This document shows, piece after piece, positions 25,829 through 33,825 of a stretch of DNA of 64,000 nucleotides. A program made the translations under genes and the position numbers. This DNA is from Methylobacterium organophilum (GTDB lineage: Bacteria; Pseudomonadota; Alphaproteobacteria; Rhizobiales; Beijerinckiaceae). Where the stretch lies: positions 186,001 through 250,000 of the forward strand of contig NZ_BPQV01000006.1 in the NCBI RefSeq assembly GCF_022179465.1, written 5' to 3'. The notes under the pieces were generated by a model. The model had not been told where the DNA came from. It was given only the letters and a program-made list of their open reading frames with translations, and did not search any database. Numbering within the stretch: the stretch's first letter is position 1; each line of letters opens with the position of its first letter.

Positions 25829-28174
25829 TCACGCCGCGGGCTCGAGAGCCTCGCTCGGCTGCGCCGTGTCGCCCCCGCCCTGCGTGCCGCCGGAACCGAA
25901 GAACCCGAGCAGGCGCAGCGCGTTCGCGGTGACGATCACGGTGGCCCCCGTATCGGCCAGGATGGCGATCCACAAGCCCGTCAGCCCGAGCACGCTCGTG
26001 ACCAGGAACACCGCCTTGAGCCCCAGCGCGACGGCGATGTTCTGGCGGATGTTGGCCATGGCGGCCCGCGCCAAGCGGATCATCTCCACGACGTCGTAGG
26101 TGTGGCTCCTCAGGAGCGCGCCGTCGGCGGTCTCCAGGGCCACGTCGGTGCCCGAACCCATGGCGATACCCACGCTCGCCGCCGCCAGTGCAGGTGCATC
26201 GTTGATACCGTCGCCCACCATCATGACCCGGCCCCCCACCCCGAGCGCCCGGATCACCGCGACCTTGTCATCGGGCATCTGCTCGGCGCGGAACTCCAGA
26301 CCGAGCGCGCTCGCGATCGCCGCACCGGTGCGCGCGTTGTCGCCTGTGAGCATGATCGGACGGATGCCGAGATCCTGTAGGGCTGCAAGAGCCGACTTCG
26401 CGTCGAGACGCGGCTCGTCGCGCAGGGCGATCAGCCCCACCAAACGGCCGCCCACCACGAGCGCCGTGACGGTTTTGCCCTCCGCTTCAAGCGCGGCGCT
26501 CCGCTCGCTCGCCCCGGCCGGCCAGGTCGTACCGCCTTCGGCAAAGCGCGGAGCACCGAGAAAGATCTCCTGCCCGCCGAGCGAGCCGGTCACGCCCTGA
26601 CCCGGAACGGCCCTGACCCCGTCGGCGGGCTGGATCCGGCAGCCCGTCGTCCTGGCCCACTCCACGATCGCGACGGCGAGCGGATGGTTCGATCCGGTCT
26701 CGACGGCCGCAGCCAGCCGCAGCACCTCAGCCTCGCTACCGGAATAGACCGCGACGTCCGTCACCCGCGGCGCTCCTTCGGTCAGCGTGCCTGTCTTGTC
26801 GAAGGCGATGACCTGCGTATTCGCCGCCGCCTCGATCACGGCGCCCCCCTTCATCAGCAAGCCGCGGCGCGCGCCGGCCGACAGGGCCGATGCGATCGAG
26901 GCCGGCACCGAGATCACGAGCGCGCACGGGCAGCCGATCAGCAGGAGCGCGAGCCCGCGATAGACCCAGGTCGACCAAGCCCCCCCGAACAGGAGCGGCG
27001 GCACCAGAACGACGAGGAGGGCGAGGCCGACGATGAGCGGCATGTACCAGCGCGAGAAGCGGTCGATGAAGCGCTCCGTCGGCGCGCGCGCCTCCTGCGC
27101 CTCCTCGACGAGGCGGATGATGCGCGCGATCGTGTTATCCTCGGCGGCCTTGGCGACGCGCACCCGGAGTGCCGCCTCGCGGTTGATCGAGCCCGCGAAG
27201 ACGCCGTCCCCCGCCCCTTTGGTGCTCGGGAAGGATTCCCCCGTCACAGGAGACTCATCGATGCCGGACGTGCCGGAGAGGATGACGCCGTCGGCCGGGA
27301 TGCGATCGCCCGGTCGCACCAGCACTGTCTGGCCGATCGTGAGCGAGGCGGCCGGCACGTCTCGGGCGATGCCGTTCTCCTCGACCAACGCTGTTTTCGG
27401 GACGAGTTCGCCGAGCGCCCGGATGCCGGCGCGGGCTCGGTCGGCCGCCACGCCCTCCAGCACCTCGCCGACCGCGAACAGGAACACGACGAGGGCGCCT
27501 TCCTCCGCGGCGCCGATGAACAGGGCGCCGGCAGCGGCGATCGACATCAGCATCTCGATCGTGAACGGCATGCCGGCGCGCGCGGCCGCGATGGCGCGCT
27601 GGGCGACCGGCGTGACCCCGACCAGCGTCGCGCCCACGAATGCCCAGAAGGCCAGCGCGGGAACGCTGAGCTTGATCGTCCAAGCCAGGGCGAGCATGGC
27701 GCCGGTGAACAGGACCAGACGGCCCTTGCTGGCCTGCCACCAAGGCCTGTCAGCGCTCTCGCCATGTGCGTGCCCTTGCTTTGCGAGAACGCCGTCATGC
27801 TGGTCTGCCGCCGTCAGGGGTGCCTGCTCGTCCTGGTCACAGCCCGGCTCACCACAGCCGTGTGCTGCGTTCGCATCGCGGCGGCCGAGCAGCTCGTGCT
27901 CGGGACCGGAAGTGAGGGATGGCGGCAATTTGCGCGTGAGCGTGTAGCCGAGGCCGGCCACGCGTTTCTCGACGGTCCTTGAGGAGATCTGGGTCTGATC
28001 GATCGTGGCGGTCAGGGTCTCGGTGATCGTCGAAGCCCTGACGTCGCTGACGCCCGGCAACTTGGCCAACGCCGTTTGGATCTTGCCGACGCAGCTGGCG
28101 CAATCCATCCCCTCGACCTTCCAGGTGAAGGTCGAACCGTTCTCGCGCGCGGCGTCCGCACTGTGTCCCGTCAT
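25829..28174 (-). CDS. P1B-type heavy-metal ATPase (Zn/Cd/Pb type)
   Basis: 781 residues. An N-terminal HMA domain has GMDCASC (residues 22-28). A His/Cys/Asp-rich linker (about 105-140: HGCGEPGCDQDE, DQHDG, HAHGES) is an extra candidate metal site. Catalytic landmarks: TGES 311-314, CPC 415-417 in the transport helix, DKTGT 459-463 with the phosphorylated Asp, SNHPLAV near 495, and MVGDGINDAPAL before the last helix pair. The pump exports soft divalent cations using ATP. About 195 non-coding bases separate it from the CDF gene. Confidence 0.93.
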   Translation of the reverse strand: MTGHSADAARENGSTFTWKVEGMDCASCVGKIQTALAKLPGVSDVRASTITETLTATIDQTQISSRTVEKRVAGLGYTLTRKLPPSLTSGPEHELLGRRDANAAHGCGEPGCDQDEQAPLTAADQHDGVLAKQGHAHGESADRPWWQASKGRLVLFTGAMLALAWTIKLSVPALAFWAFVGATLVGVTPVAQRAIAAARAGMPFTIEMLMSIAAAGALFIGAAEEGALVVFLFAVGEVLEGVAADRARAGIRALGELVPKTALVEENGIARDVPAASLTIGQTVLVRPGDRIPADGVILSGTSGIDESPVTGESFPSTKGAGDGVFAGSINREAALRVRVAKAAEDNTIARIIRLVEEAQEARAPTERFIDRFSRWYMPLIVGLALLVVLVPPLLFGGAWSTWVYRGLALLLIGCPCALVISVPASIASALSAGARRGLLMKGGAVIEAAANTQVIAFDKTGTLTEGAPRVTDVAVYSGSEAEVLRLAAAVETGSNHPLAVAIVEWARTTGCRIQPADGVRAVPGQGVTGSLGGQEIFLGAPRFAEGGTTWPAGASERSAALEAEGKTVTALVVGGRLVGLIALRDEPRLDAKSALAALQDLGIRPIMLTGDNARTGAAIASALGLEFRAEQMPDDKVAVIRALGVGGRVMMVGDGINDAPALAAASVGIAMGSGTDVALETADGALLRSHTYDVVEMIRLARAAMANIRQNIAVALGLKAVFLVTSVLGLTGLWIAILADTGATVIVTANALRLLGFFGSGGTQGGGDTAQPSEALEPAA

Positions 28175-28239
28175 GAGATCCTCCTGCTCCCCGGCAGCCT
28201 AGAACCTTTAGCCGCTAGAGGAGCAAGGAGCGGTCGGTC

Positions 28240-28476
28240 TCAGCCTTGGCTCTGCCACTGCGTCATGACCTCTTGGCTCGACCTGCTGAGGTGCACATGC
28301 GCGTCGACGCGCTCGACCCAGGCGAGCGGGATGAGGTGATGCGCGCCGTGCGCGGCCGGATCGTTCCGGGTCAGCTTGATCTGATCGGATCCCTGCATGT
28401 GGTCGACGGTGCCGACATGGTGCCCATCGGACGCCTTGACCTCCATGTGCTCTTTGATCTGGCTTGCATCGATCAT
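28240..28476 (-). CDS. DUF2171 domain protein
   Basis: 78 residues from ATG 28476, with GAGGAG upstream. MIDASQIKEHMEVKASDGHH, then VGTVDHMQGSDQIKLTRNDP and HHLIPLAWVERVDAHVHLSR are the complete DUF2171 pattern, a small beta-barrel related to PRC domains. The function is unknown; it is typically a stress-associated small cytosolic protein of alphaproteobacteria. It lies about 65 bases upstream of the ATPase start on the same strand. Confidence 0.85.
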   Translation of the reverse strand: MIDASQIKEHMEVKASDGHHVGTVDHMQGSDQIKLTRNDPAAHGAHHLIPLAWVERVDAHVHLSRSSQEVMTQWQSQG

Positions 28477-28831
28477 GACGTATCTCCTCGACCTGAGACG
28501 GCTGACACATGGTATGAGGGGAGACGCTCGACGAGCGCCTCGCGCGCTAGGCGGCCATCTTCCGGCAGCTCTCGGCGCAAGTCCGATACCGTTCGAGGCC
28601 GATGAGAACACCGTCTCGCCCTGGAACCGGGGATAGCGACGAGAGAACCAGCGCTGCAAGGAATGGTTGCGCACAGTCGTGCTCGAGCCCAACATCGATG
28701 ATCTCGGAGTATTCCCGCGGGGGGTCTCGTGCTCGGTCCGGAAGAGCCGCTCGAGATCGCAATCCATGATTCAGTCGCGCGCCAGCGACGACGTGCGGGG
28801 ACGTCGCGGATCAACGGAGGGAGAGACGACG
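28477..28831. other. Divergent intergenic region
   Basis: About 355 bases separate the DUF2171 gene (minus) from the secreted-protein gene (plus). It should hold both promoters. I see no gene, tRNA or hairpin with a T-tract; a GGAGGGAGAG ribosome binding site lies at the right end. Confidence 0.4.
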
Positions 28832-29365
28832 ATGAGACGCAGCGCCCTGTCGACCCTGCTTTGGCTCGGCTGCCTGCACGGAGCCCATGCTCAGGAAGCC
28901 CCATTTGGCCTGTCCTGGGGACCCGTCGACACGGTGCCGAAGCCCTCGATGGTCGACCGCGAAGCGAACATCACGGCGCTGACCTACTTCCACGACCGTC
29001 CGCTGGCCGCGGGCATCGATACGGACGAGGTCATCCTGGAAGTCTGCCGGGACGAGGGCCTGCAGCAGGTCATCTGGCTCAGCCGTCCGCTCTCGGAGGC
29101 CGAACTGCCGTCGCGCTACGAGGCCATCTACCGGGAGGGCGTGCGGCGGTACGGTCAGCCGCAAACCGAGCCGGGTGCCGAGACTGTGTCGTGGCCGTCT
29201 GGACGCGCGCTCCTGGCCGTCAGGAAGGCTGTTCCCGGCGAGCGGCGCTTGACCATGCTGGCCAGGGGCGACCACTACGAGGCGTGCTCGGTCGCCCACC
29301 AGGCGGCCACAGGCCACCCGGCCTCCCGGCACGCGTCGGACCTAATCCTCGGGCAGACCCCGTGA
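28832..29365 (+). CDS. Secreted hypothetical protein, paralog of 17512-18135
   Basis: 177 residues from ATG 28832 after GGAGGGAGAG. The signal peptide (ALSTLLWLGCLHGAHAQ) is followed by APFGLSWGPVDTVPKPSM, REANITALTYF, VILEVCRDEGLQQVIWLSR and SRYEAIYREGVRRYG, the same blocks as the protein downstream of czcA. Identity between the two looks well above half across 150 residues. Probably periplasmic. The two copies lie at opposite ends of the metal island and on opposite strands. Confidence 0.8.
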   Translation: MRRSALSTLLWLGCLHGAHAQEAPFGLSWGPVDTVPKPSMVDREANITALTYFHDRPLAAGIDTDEVILEVCRDEGLQQVIWLSRPLSEAELPSRYEAIYREGVRRYGQPQTEPGAETVSWPSGRALLAVRKAVPGERRLTMLARGDHYEACSVAHQAATGHPASRHASDLILGQTP

Positions 29366-30251
29366 AGCAGGTCGCGATCATCCGCACCGGGCCTACGATG
29401 GCGGCCGATCCACAAACCGCCGAGATAATCGGGCTCGGTGCGACGCCATATGCGGCCTTGATCGGACAATCGCCGCCTTGGTGCCCGGACATGACGATGC
29501 GGCCTGAGCCCGGGGCTTCATGAGCGGTGCGCCGCAGTGGGCTTCGTCAGCGGACGACGATCGGCCGACCTGCGGGCCCCGTCCTCCTTTCGAGAGCAAG
29601 CCGGTTCCCGCAAACCTGTCCCGCCGGGATCATCCCGGACGGGACGACATGGACGCCACGCACGCCCTCCAGCGCAGGCTTCGAGGCCGGGGGGTGGCGC
29701 CCGTACCGGTCGCCCCGCGCCAGCTGTGCTGCGCAGCCGAGAAGCTCACAAGTGGCATCGAACCGTCATCGGCCGTCGATAAAACAGGCGCACCCGGAGA
29801 TTGCCGCCTGTTTCGGCGGTGACGCGCCCCTGACCGAACCCGCGGCATTCGGGGAACGATCGATCGCGCGCACGACCACGATGCGTTTCGAATGTCGCCC
29901 CATTCGCCCGCACGCGGGTTCGCAGTCGTGATTACGGCCGATGGGAAGAGCGGCATGGCTGCCGTCGCTGCGAGCAACCCACACGCTATGCCGCTTGAAT
30001 TCTGGAAGTTCGGCCTCTCCCCGTCCCGCTCCATAGGCGTGGCGAGGGGCGTGAGGGCGGTGTCTACCTCGGTGGTACGCGTGGCTATCTCATCGGCCGG
30101 GGTCGTCAGCTCAACCCGAACCCGGCGGCGGGCTTGCACGAAGCCGCTCGTCCATGGTTAGCAGCGCGGCCAAGTTTGGGCGGATGCCGCATCGTGTCCT
30201 GGTCACCGCATCGCTAGTCCGGGTTCGGTTCACGCATGTGGAGGCGGCACG
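29366..30251. other. Long stretch without a supported gene
   Basis: Almost 900 bases. A 53-codon frame (29362-29523) overlaps the previous stop as GTGA but has no recognisable content. Other frames are short, Arg/Ala-rich and lack ribosome binding sites. The stretch begins the transposon-rich section and may be decayed sequence; no RNA gene is recognised. Confidence 0.4.
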
Positions 30252-30662
30252 ATGAGCCGGTGGAGACAGGCCGCAGGACGCCTCCGCGCAGGTGCAGGGG
30301 TTGCGACGTTGCTCGCTGGCGTGTCCACCGGCGCCCACGGGGCCAATCTCGCCACGCCGACGCCACACGACGCGACGCACCTGCCCTCCTTCGGTGCCTG
30401 GGCGGGCGGCTATATCGGATGGCAGGGCAGCGCCGGTGACGCCTTCGGCAGCTTCGGCTTCGGTTCCGGCATGATCGGCCGCCGTTCGGTGCCGGAATTC
30501 CGCACCGGGGATGCCACGGGCCGCAACGATGCCGGGCGCGATGCGACCACCGCGCTCGGCGGCCTGTTCGGCGGGTATGCTTGGCAGAGCGGCCCGTTCG
30601 TGTATGGCCTTGAAGCCGACGTTGACGCCTCGAACCTGGAGCGGCCCGTGTCCAGGTGCTGA
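30252..30662 (+). pseudogene. Outer-membrane beta-barrel protein, truncated N-terminal part
   Basis: ATG 30252 opens a signal peptide (RAGAGVATLLAGVSTGAHGA) and the first strands of an Omp25/Omp31-like porin: AWAGGYIGWQGSAGDAFG, then TTALGGLFGGYAWQSGPFVY and GLEADVDASNLE. Homology ends abruptly with ERPV, and the frame stops three codons later at the junction with an unrelated fragment. Only about 130 of an expected 230-280 residues remain, so no barrel can form. Confidence 0.7.
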
Positions 30663-30826
30663 TCGCCCAGCAGGGCTACCTCTCGGCCCTGGTCACTTCG
30701 GCGGGCGCGCGCGCCACCCAGTACGCCGACACCGCCGCCCTGTTCGTGGCGCTCGGCGGCGGCTGGTGGAACCGGGCCGACGTGGCCCCGCCCCCGCCCG
30801 AGAAGGACCCGCTCAAGTTCCTGTGA
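30650..30826 (+). pseudogene. C-terminal remnant of an RND outer-membrane efflux protein
   Basis: In a different frame from the preceding gene, 58 codons read VQVLIAQQGYLSALVTSAGA, then YADTAALFVALGGGWWNRAD and a Pro/Lys tail ending DPLKFL. This is the standard carboxy end of NodT/OprM-type proteins; compare ALIRALGGGWD in the intact gene at 10360-11835. There is no start codon of its own. The join with the truncated beta-barrel gene at 30650 marks a deletion that fused two unrelated genes. Confidence 0.75.
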
Positions 30827-31162
30827 AGGGGCTCTCCCGCGGGACCGGCCAGCCGTCCGCCTCGGGGTCCGCCCGAGCCCAAATCGCACGCCGACGGTCG
30901 GGCAGGGCATCCACGCGACTGAGCCGACGCGGCTCAGATCCCCTCGCCAGCTCATGCTGGGCGGTTCTGTCCATGAACGCCGGGCCCGGTGTCGGCCTCG
31001 GGAGGTCGGTCATGTGATGGCTCACGAACGGTCGCGGGCGTGGCGCGTCGGTGCCGAGCCCAAGGTCCGGCCCATGGGATTCCGTCAGGGGCATGGATTG
31101 GATCCCCGGCCCCGGACGTTTCCTTCCGATCCAGGAGGGTAACGATGGTAAGCGTCAGGCTT
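30827..31162. other. No supported gene
   Basis: About 335 bases of GC-rich sequence between the efflux remnant and the IS66 remnant. Open frames on both strands are Arg/Pro-rich and unconvincing. Nothing further recognised. Confidence 0.4.
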
Positions 31163-31393
31163 TCACACGTTTGCTGCCGGTTTGACGGCGGTCGACCAGT
31201 TCCAAGGCAGGAGTACGTCGAGATCTCGGGCCGGATGACCGCTGCTCATCCGGGTCAACACGTCGGTGAGGTAGGCATAGAGCTCGACGCCGTTGAGCTT
31301 GGCCGTCTCGATCAAAGAAGCGATGACGGCCCACCGCGCTCCGCCGCCATCTGAACCGGCGAACAGGTAGTTCTTGCGCCCGACCGCCATCAC
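31163..31393 (-). pseudogene. IS66 transposase C-terminal fragment
   Basis: 76 codons: AVGRKNYLFAGSDGGGARWA, SLIETAKLNGVELYAYL, TDVLTRMSS and DVLLPWNW. This is the IS66 C-terminal element, from a longer subgroup than the intact IS66 at 14 kb, which lacks this tail. The rest of the transposase is absent. It sits beside a truncated serine recombinase, so this is a heap of mobile-element debris. Confidence 0.85.
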
Positions 31394-31464
31394 CCGTTCA
31401 TTCTGCCCATGTCGGGCAGGAAGCGGAGGTTCGTTATCGCGGGCACCCCCATTCCGGCCGGAAG

Positions 31465-31866
31465 GTGCTGGTGCGCCGGGTCGAGCAGCGGACGTACGGC
31501 CCGATTCTCCTGGTGCAAGCGCCTTCCGGCGTTGTGATCGTCATGGCCGGATGGATGTTCGACCCGGTTCACTGCGCCGGCATGACGTCCGGGTCTCCGC
31601 GCGTCGATGTCACGGCGCTGATCGAGCTGGCGCGGCTGTTGAGTGGGGCAGACAGCCCCGCAAAGTTCCGGAGCGATGTCGGCATCGTTCCGGAGGCACA
31701 GGATGGAACCTTTCAAGCGGCCGGCCGCGGTGCCGGATCGGCAGATCAGCTTCCTCTTCGAACAGGACGGGCTGGAGGGCCTGAGCGCTCAGGAACGCGA
31801 CACGGTCGTCGCAATGCTGGCGCAGATCCTCATGCAGGCCGGCGGCCTCGGCGTCGAGGAGCTTGA
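31465..31866 (+). CDS. Hypothetical recombinase-associated ORF (uncertain)
   Basis: The first part reads LVRRVEQRTYGPILLVQAPS and GVVIVMAGWMFDPVHCAGM, resembling small proteins (DUF5372-like) that precede transposon-borne serine recombinases. After about 95 residues the sequence becomes Arg/Gly-rich and overlaps the next gene, so the real end is uncertain. No good start codon is visible; it may be a fragment cut at its 5' side by the IS66 remnant. Confidence 0.35.
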   Translation: MLVRRVEQRTYGPILLVQAPSGVVIVMAGWMFDPVHCAGMTSGSPRVDVTALIELARLLSGADSPAKFRSDVGIVPEAQDGTFQAAGRGAGSADQLPLRTGRAGGPERSGTRHGRRNAGADPHAGRRPRRRGA

Positions 31867-31882
31867 CGATGACGAGCGCTGA
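31703..31882 (+). CDS. Small recombinase-associated protein
   Basis: 59 residues from ATG 31703 with GGAGG upstream. MEPFKRPAAVPDRQISFLFE and a helix LSAQERDTVVAMLAQILMQA end in an acidic tail (VEELDDDER). Its stop overlaps the start of the truncated recombinase, as expected for translational coupling. Similar short ORFs precede serine recombinases in alphaproteobacterial transposons; the function is unknown. Confidence 0.5.
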   Translation: MEPFKRPAAVPDRQISFLFEQDGLEGLSAQERDTVVAMLAQILMQAGGLGVEELDDDER

Positions 31883-32072
31883 GCTGCTCCCGCCAGCCAT
31901 CCTGAAGCGAACGGCGGTCGTCTATGTGCGGCAGTCGACGCAATCCCAGGTCATGACCAATCTCGAGAGCAAACGGCGCCAGTACAATCTGGTCGATGTC
32001 GCCCGCCAGCGCGGCTTTGTCGACGTCGAGGTCATCGACGATGATCTCGGCCGGTCGGCGAGCGGACTTTAG
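31869..32072 (+). pseudogene. Serine recombinase, N-terminal 67 residues only
   Basis: ATG 31869 opens a resolvase catalytic domain: RTAVVYVRQSTQSQVM (nucleophile Ser in VRQST), NLESKRRQYNLVDVARQRGF and VDVEVIDDDLGRSASG. The frame stops immediately after SASGL, whereas such proteins run to 500-700 residues. Sequence downstream belongs to an IS110-family element, so that insertion, or a deletion with one end there, removed the rest. No continuation is found on the far side of the element. Confidence 0.8.
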
Positions 32073-33540
32073 CAACATCACCGCGCCGACGCGCCCGAAC
32101 AAAGCCCCGCTTCCGTTTGCCAGCGCCCTGGGCCTACGCGCTCTGCCACGCCGCATGAATGGCCAAAGATACCATGCAGGGAGCTGGAGATTGGATCACT
32201 CTCCGGTTCTCTGACCTTGGACCGGAGTTGGCCATGCTTGATCGTGAACAGATCCAGACAAACCTGCCTGAGGTTGCTGTGTTCGTCACGCTGGAACTCA
32301 GCAAGTCGGCATGGCTCCTGGCCGCCCAGGCCGTCCCGAGCGGGAAGACCTCTGCACACCGGGTGAGCGGCGGCGACGTGGAGGGCCTGCTCGCCTTGCT
32401 GCGCCGCCTGCAGGCTCGCGAACAGCGCAGCTCCGGCCGAGAGGTCGCGATCATCCTCGGCTACGAGGCCGGATACGACGGCTTCTGGCTGCAGCGCCGC
32501 CTCGCGGCCGAGGCAATCACCTGCTTCGTCATGGATCCCGGCAGCCTCCAGGTCGACCGCCGCGCGCGACGGGCCAAGACCGACCGGCTCGACGCGGCCA
32601 TGCTGCTCCGGGCCCTGATGGCGTGGTGCCGCGGCGATCACGCCGCCTGCCGCATGGTGCAGGTGCCCTCGGTCGAGCGCGAGGATGCGCGGCGCACTCA
32701 TCGCGAGCGCCAGCGCCTGATCGCGGAGCGGGTGCAGCACGTCAACCGGATCAAGGGCCTGCTCGCCACCCAGGGCGTCTACACGTTCCAGCCGCTGCGA
32801 CGCGACCGTTGGGAGCGGTTGAAGGAGGTGCGCACCGGCGACGGGCGCGACCTGCCTCAGCGCCTGCGCGGCGAGATCGAGCGCGAGTTCCGGCGGCTGG
32901 AACTCGTGCTCGAACAGGTTGCGGCCGCCGAGGCCGAGCGCGATGCCGCCGTGGCGGATCCGGCCGTCACGGACGCCGACGCCGAGAAGGTGGCGCGTCT
33001 GGCCCGGCTCGGTGGCATCGGCACCGAGCTGGCCACGGTGCTGGTGCGCGAGGCGCTGTACCAGCCGTTCGCCAACCGCAAGCAAATGACCGCCTATTCC
33101 GGGCTCACGCCGAACCCGTACGCCAGCGGCGACCGACAGCGCGACCAGGGCATCTCAAAGGCCGGGAACCCACTCCTGCGGAAGTCGATGGTCGAGCTGG
33201 CGTGGCTGTGGCTGCGCTATCAGCCGGGCAGCGGGCTCGCCCGCTGGTTCGTCGAGCGGTTCGGCACCGGACGCGGGCGCATCCGCAAGATCACCGCGGT
33301 GGCGCTGGCGCGCAAGCTGCTGGTCGCCCTGTGGCGCTATCTCGCCACCGGGCTGGTTCCAGAGGGCGCGCGCCTGAAAGCGGCCTGAGGATCAAGGTTC
33401 GTCCGCCGGGCCGGTCCACGGCATGTCGGACGAGTGGGGGCAGGCGTGTGACCGGAGCTCGACGGGGTTTGCTGCCGTCGCCAAAGATGGGTCCCGCCGC
33501 CTTCAGCCGGTTCGCCTCGCATGAGGCATCTTGGTCAGGA
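32070..33540 (+). mobile_element. IS110-family insertion element (ends approximate)
   Basis: One transposase gene flanked by non-coding stretches. The left end is set by where recombinase homology stops (about 32068); the right end is not defined because the family has no clear inverted repeats and no target duplication. IS110 elements encode a structured guide (bridge) RNA in the non-coding part next to the transposase; the 5' leader 32073-32233 is where it would lie for the IS110 group, but I cannot fold it here. Confidence 0.65.
32234..33388 (+). CDS. IS110 family transposase
   Basis: 384 residues from ATG 32234 (or 409 from ATG 32159). The DEDD/RuvC-like N-terminus shows LGYEAGYDGFWLQRRL and the diagnostic SLQVDRRARRAKTDRLDA; the C-terminal Tnp_20 domain shows GGIGTELATVLVRE, RKQMTAYSGLTPNPYASG and ISKAGNPLLRKSMVELAW, including the conserved Ser region. 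Full length, so possibly active. It would catalyse guide-directed recombination of the element. Confidence 0.9.
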   Translation: MLDREQIQTNLPEVAVFVTLELSKSAWLLAAQAVPSGKTSAHRVSGGDVEGLLALLRRLQAREQRSSGREVAIILGYEAGYDGFWLQRRLAAEAITCFVMDPGSLQVDRRARRAKTDRLDAAMLLRALMAWCRGDHAACRMVQVPSVEREDARRTHRERQRLIAERVQHVNRIKGLLATQGVYTFQPLRRDRWERLKEVRTGDGRDLPQRLRGEIEREFRRLELVLEQVAAAEAERDAAVADPAVTDADAEKVARLARLGGIGTELATVLVREALYQPFANRKQMTAYSGLTPNPYASGDRQRDQGISKAGNPLLRKSMVELAWLWLRYQPGSGLARWFVERFGTGRGRIRKITAVALARKLLVALWRYLATGLVPEGARLKAA

Positions 33541-33799
33541 ACGTTCTGTTCCGCCGGACACGAGTGGATCCGCGAGCCCGGCGCTCGCACGACATCCCGG
33601 CTCCCCCGCCCGTCCGAAACGTCGATCACCGACCCCCTTGCGGAAATGCCTCATACGAGAGTTTGGATGAAGGACCGGCCGCGCTGCGGGCACCTTCAAA
33701 CGTAAGTGCCGGCGCTCCGTCTTGCAGCTCCCGCACAAACTGCATAACCTGTACGCGTGGACGCTCGTTAGAGCGCTGGCAGCAATAGCTTTTTTGGTT
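33389..33799. other. Right flank of the IS110 element and integration-site flank
   Basis: About 400 bases with no supported gene. The first part is presumably the right end of the IS110 element; the last 50 bases (from about 33755) include D-arm-like sequence (GCTCGTTAGAGCGCTGGC) that could be a degenerate 5' half of the tRNA remnant that follows. Confidence 0.4.
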
Positions 33800-33824
33800 G
33801 CAGGTTCGAGTCCTGCCGGGCCCA
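33800..33824 (+). tRNA. tRNA 3' end remnant (integration site)
   Basis: GCAGG, TTCGAGT, CCTGC form a perfect T-arm with its seven-base loop, followed by CGGGCCC and discriminator A, i.e. the 3' acceptor strand of a tRNA with 5' GGGCCCG. No matching 5' half or anticodon arm can be assembled upstream and CCA is not present. It directly abuts the integrase stop codon, the standard arrangement of an attachment site left when an element enters a tRNA gene. The amino-acid identity cannot be given. Confidence 0.65.
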
Positions 33825-33825
33825 C

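Noticed and set aside
29630-30139. 169-codon minus-strand frame in the long gap
   Set aside because: Composition is rich in Arg, Ser and Thr without conserved motifs; neighbouring frames look equally plausible, so no gene is supported.
33755-33824. Complete tRNA gene
   Set aside because: Only the T-arm and 3' acceptor strand can be built; no anticodon stem or matching 5' acceptor is found.
33535-33825. Minus-strand ORF starting MGPAGLEPATKK
   Set aside because: This well-known spurious N-terminus is the reverse translation of a tRNA T-arm at an integration site, not a protein.
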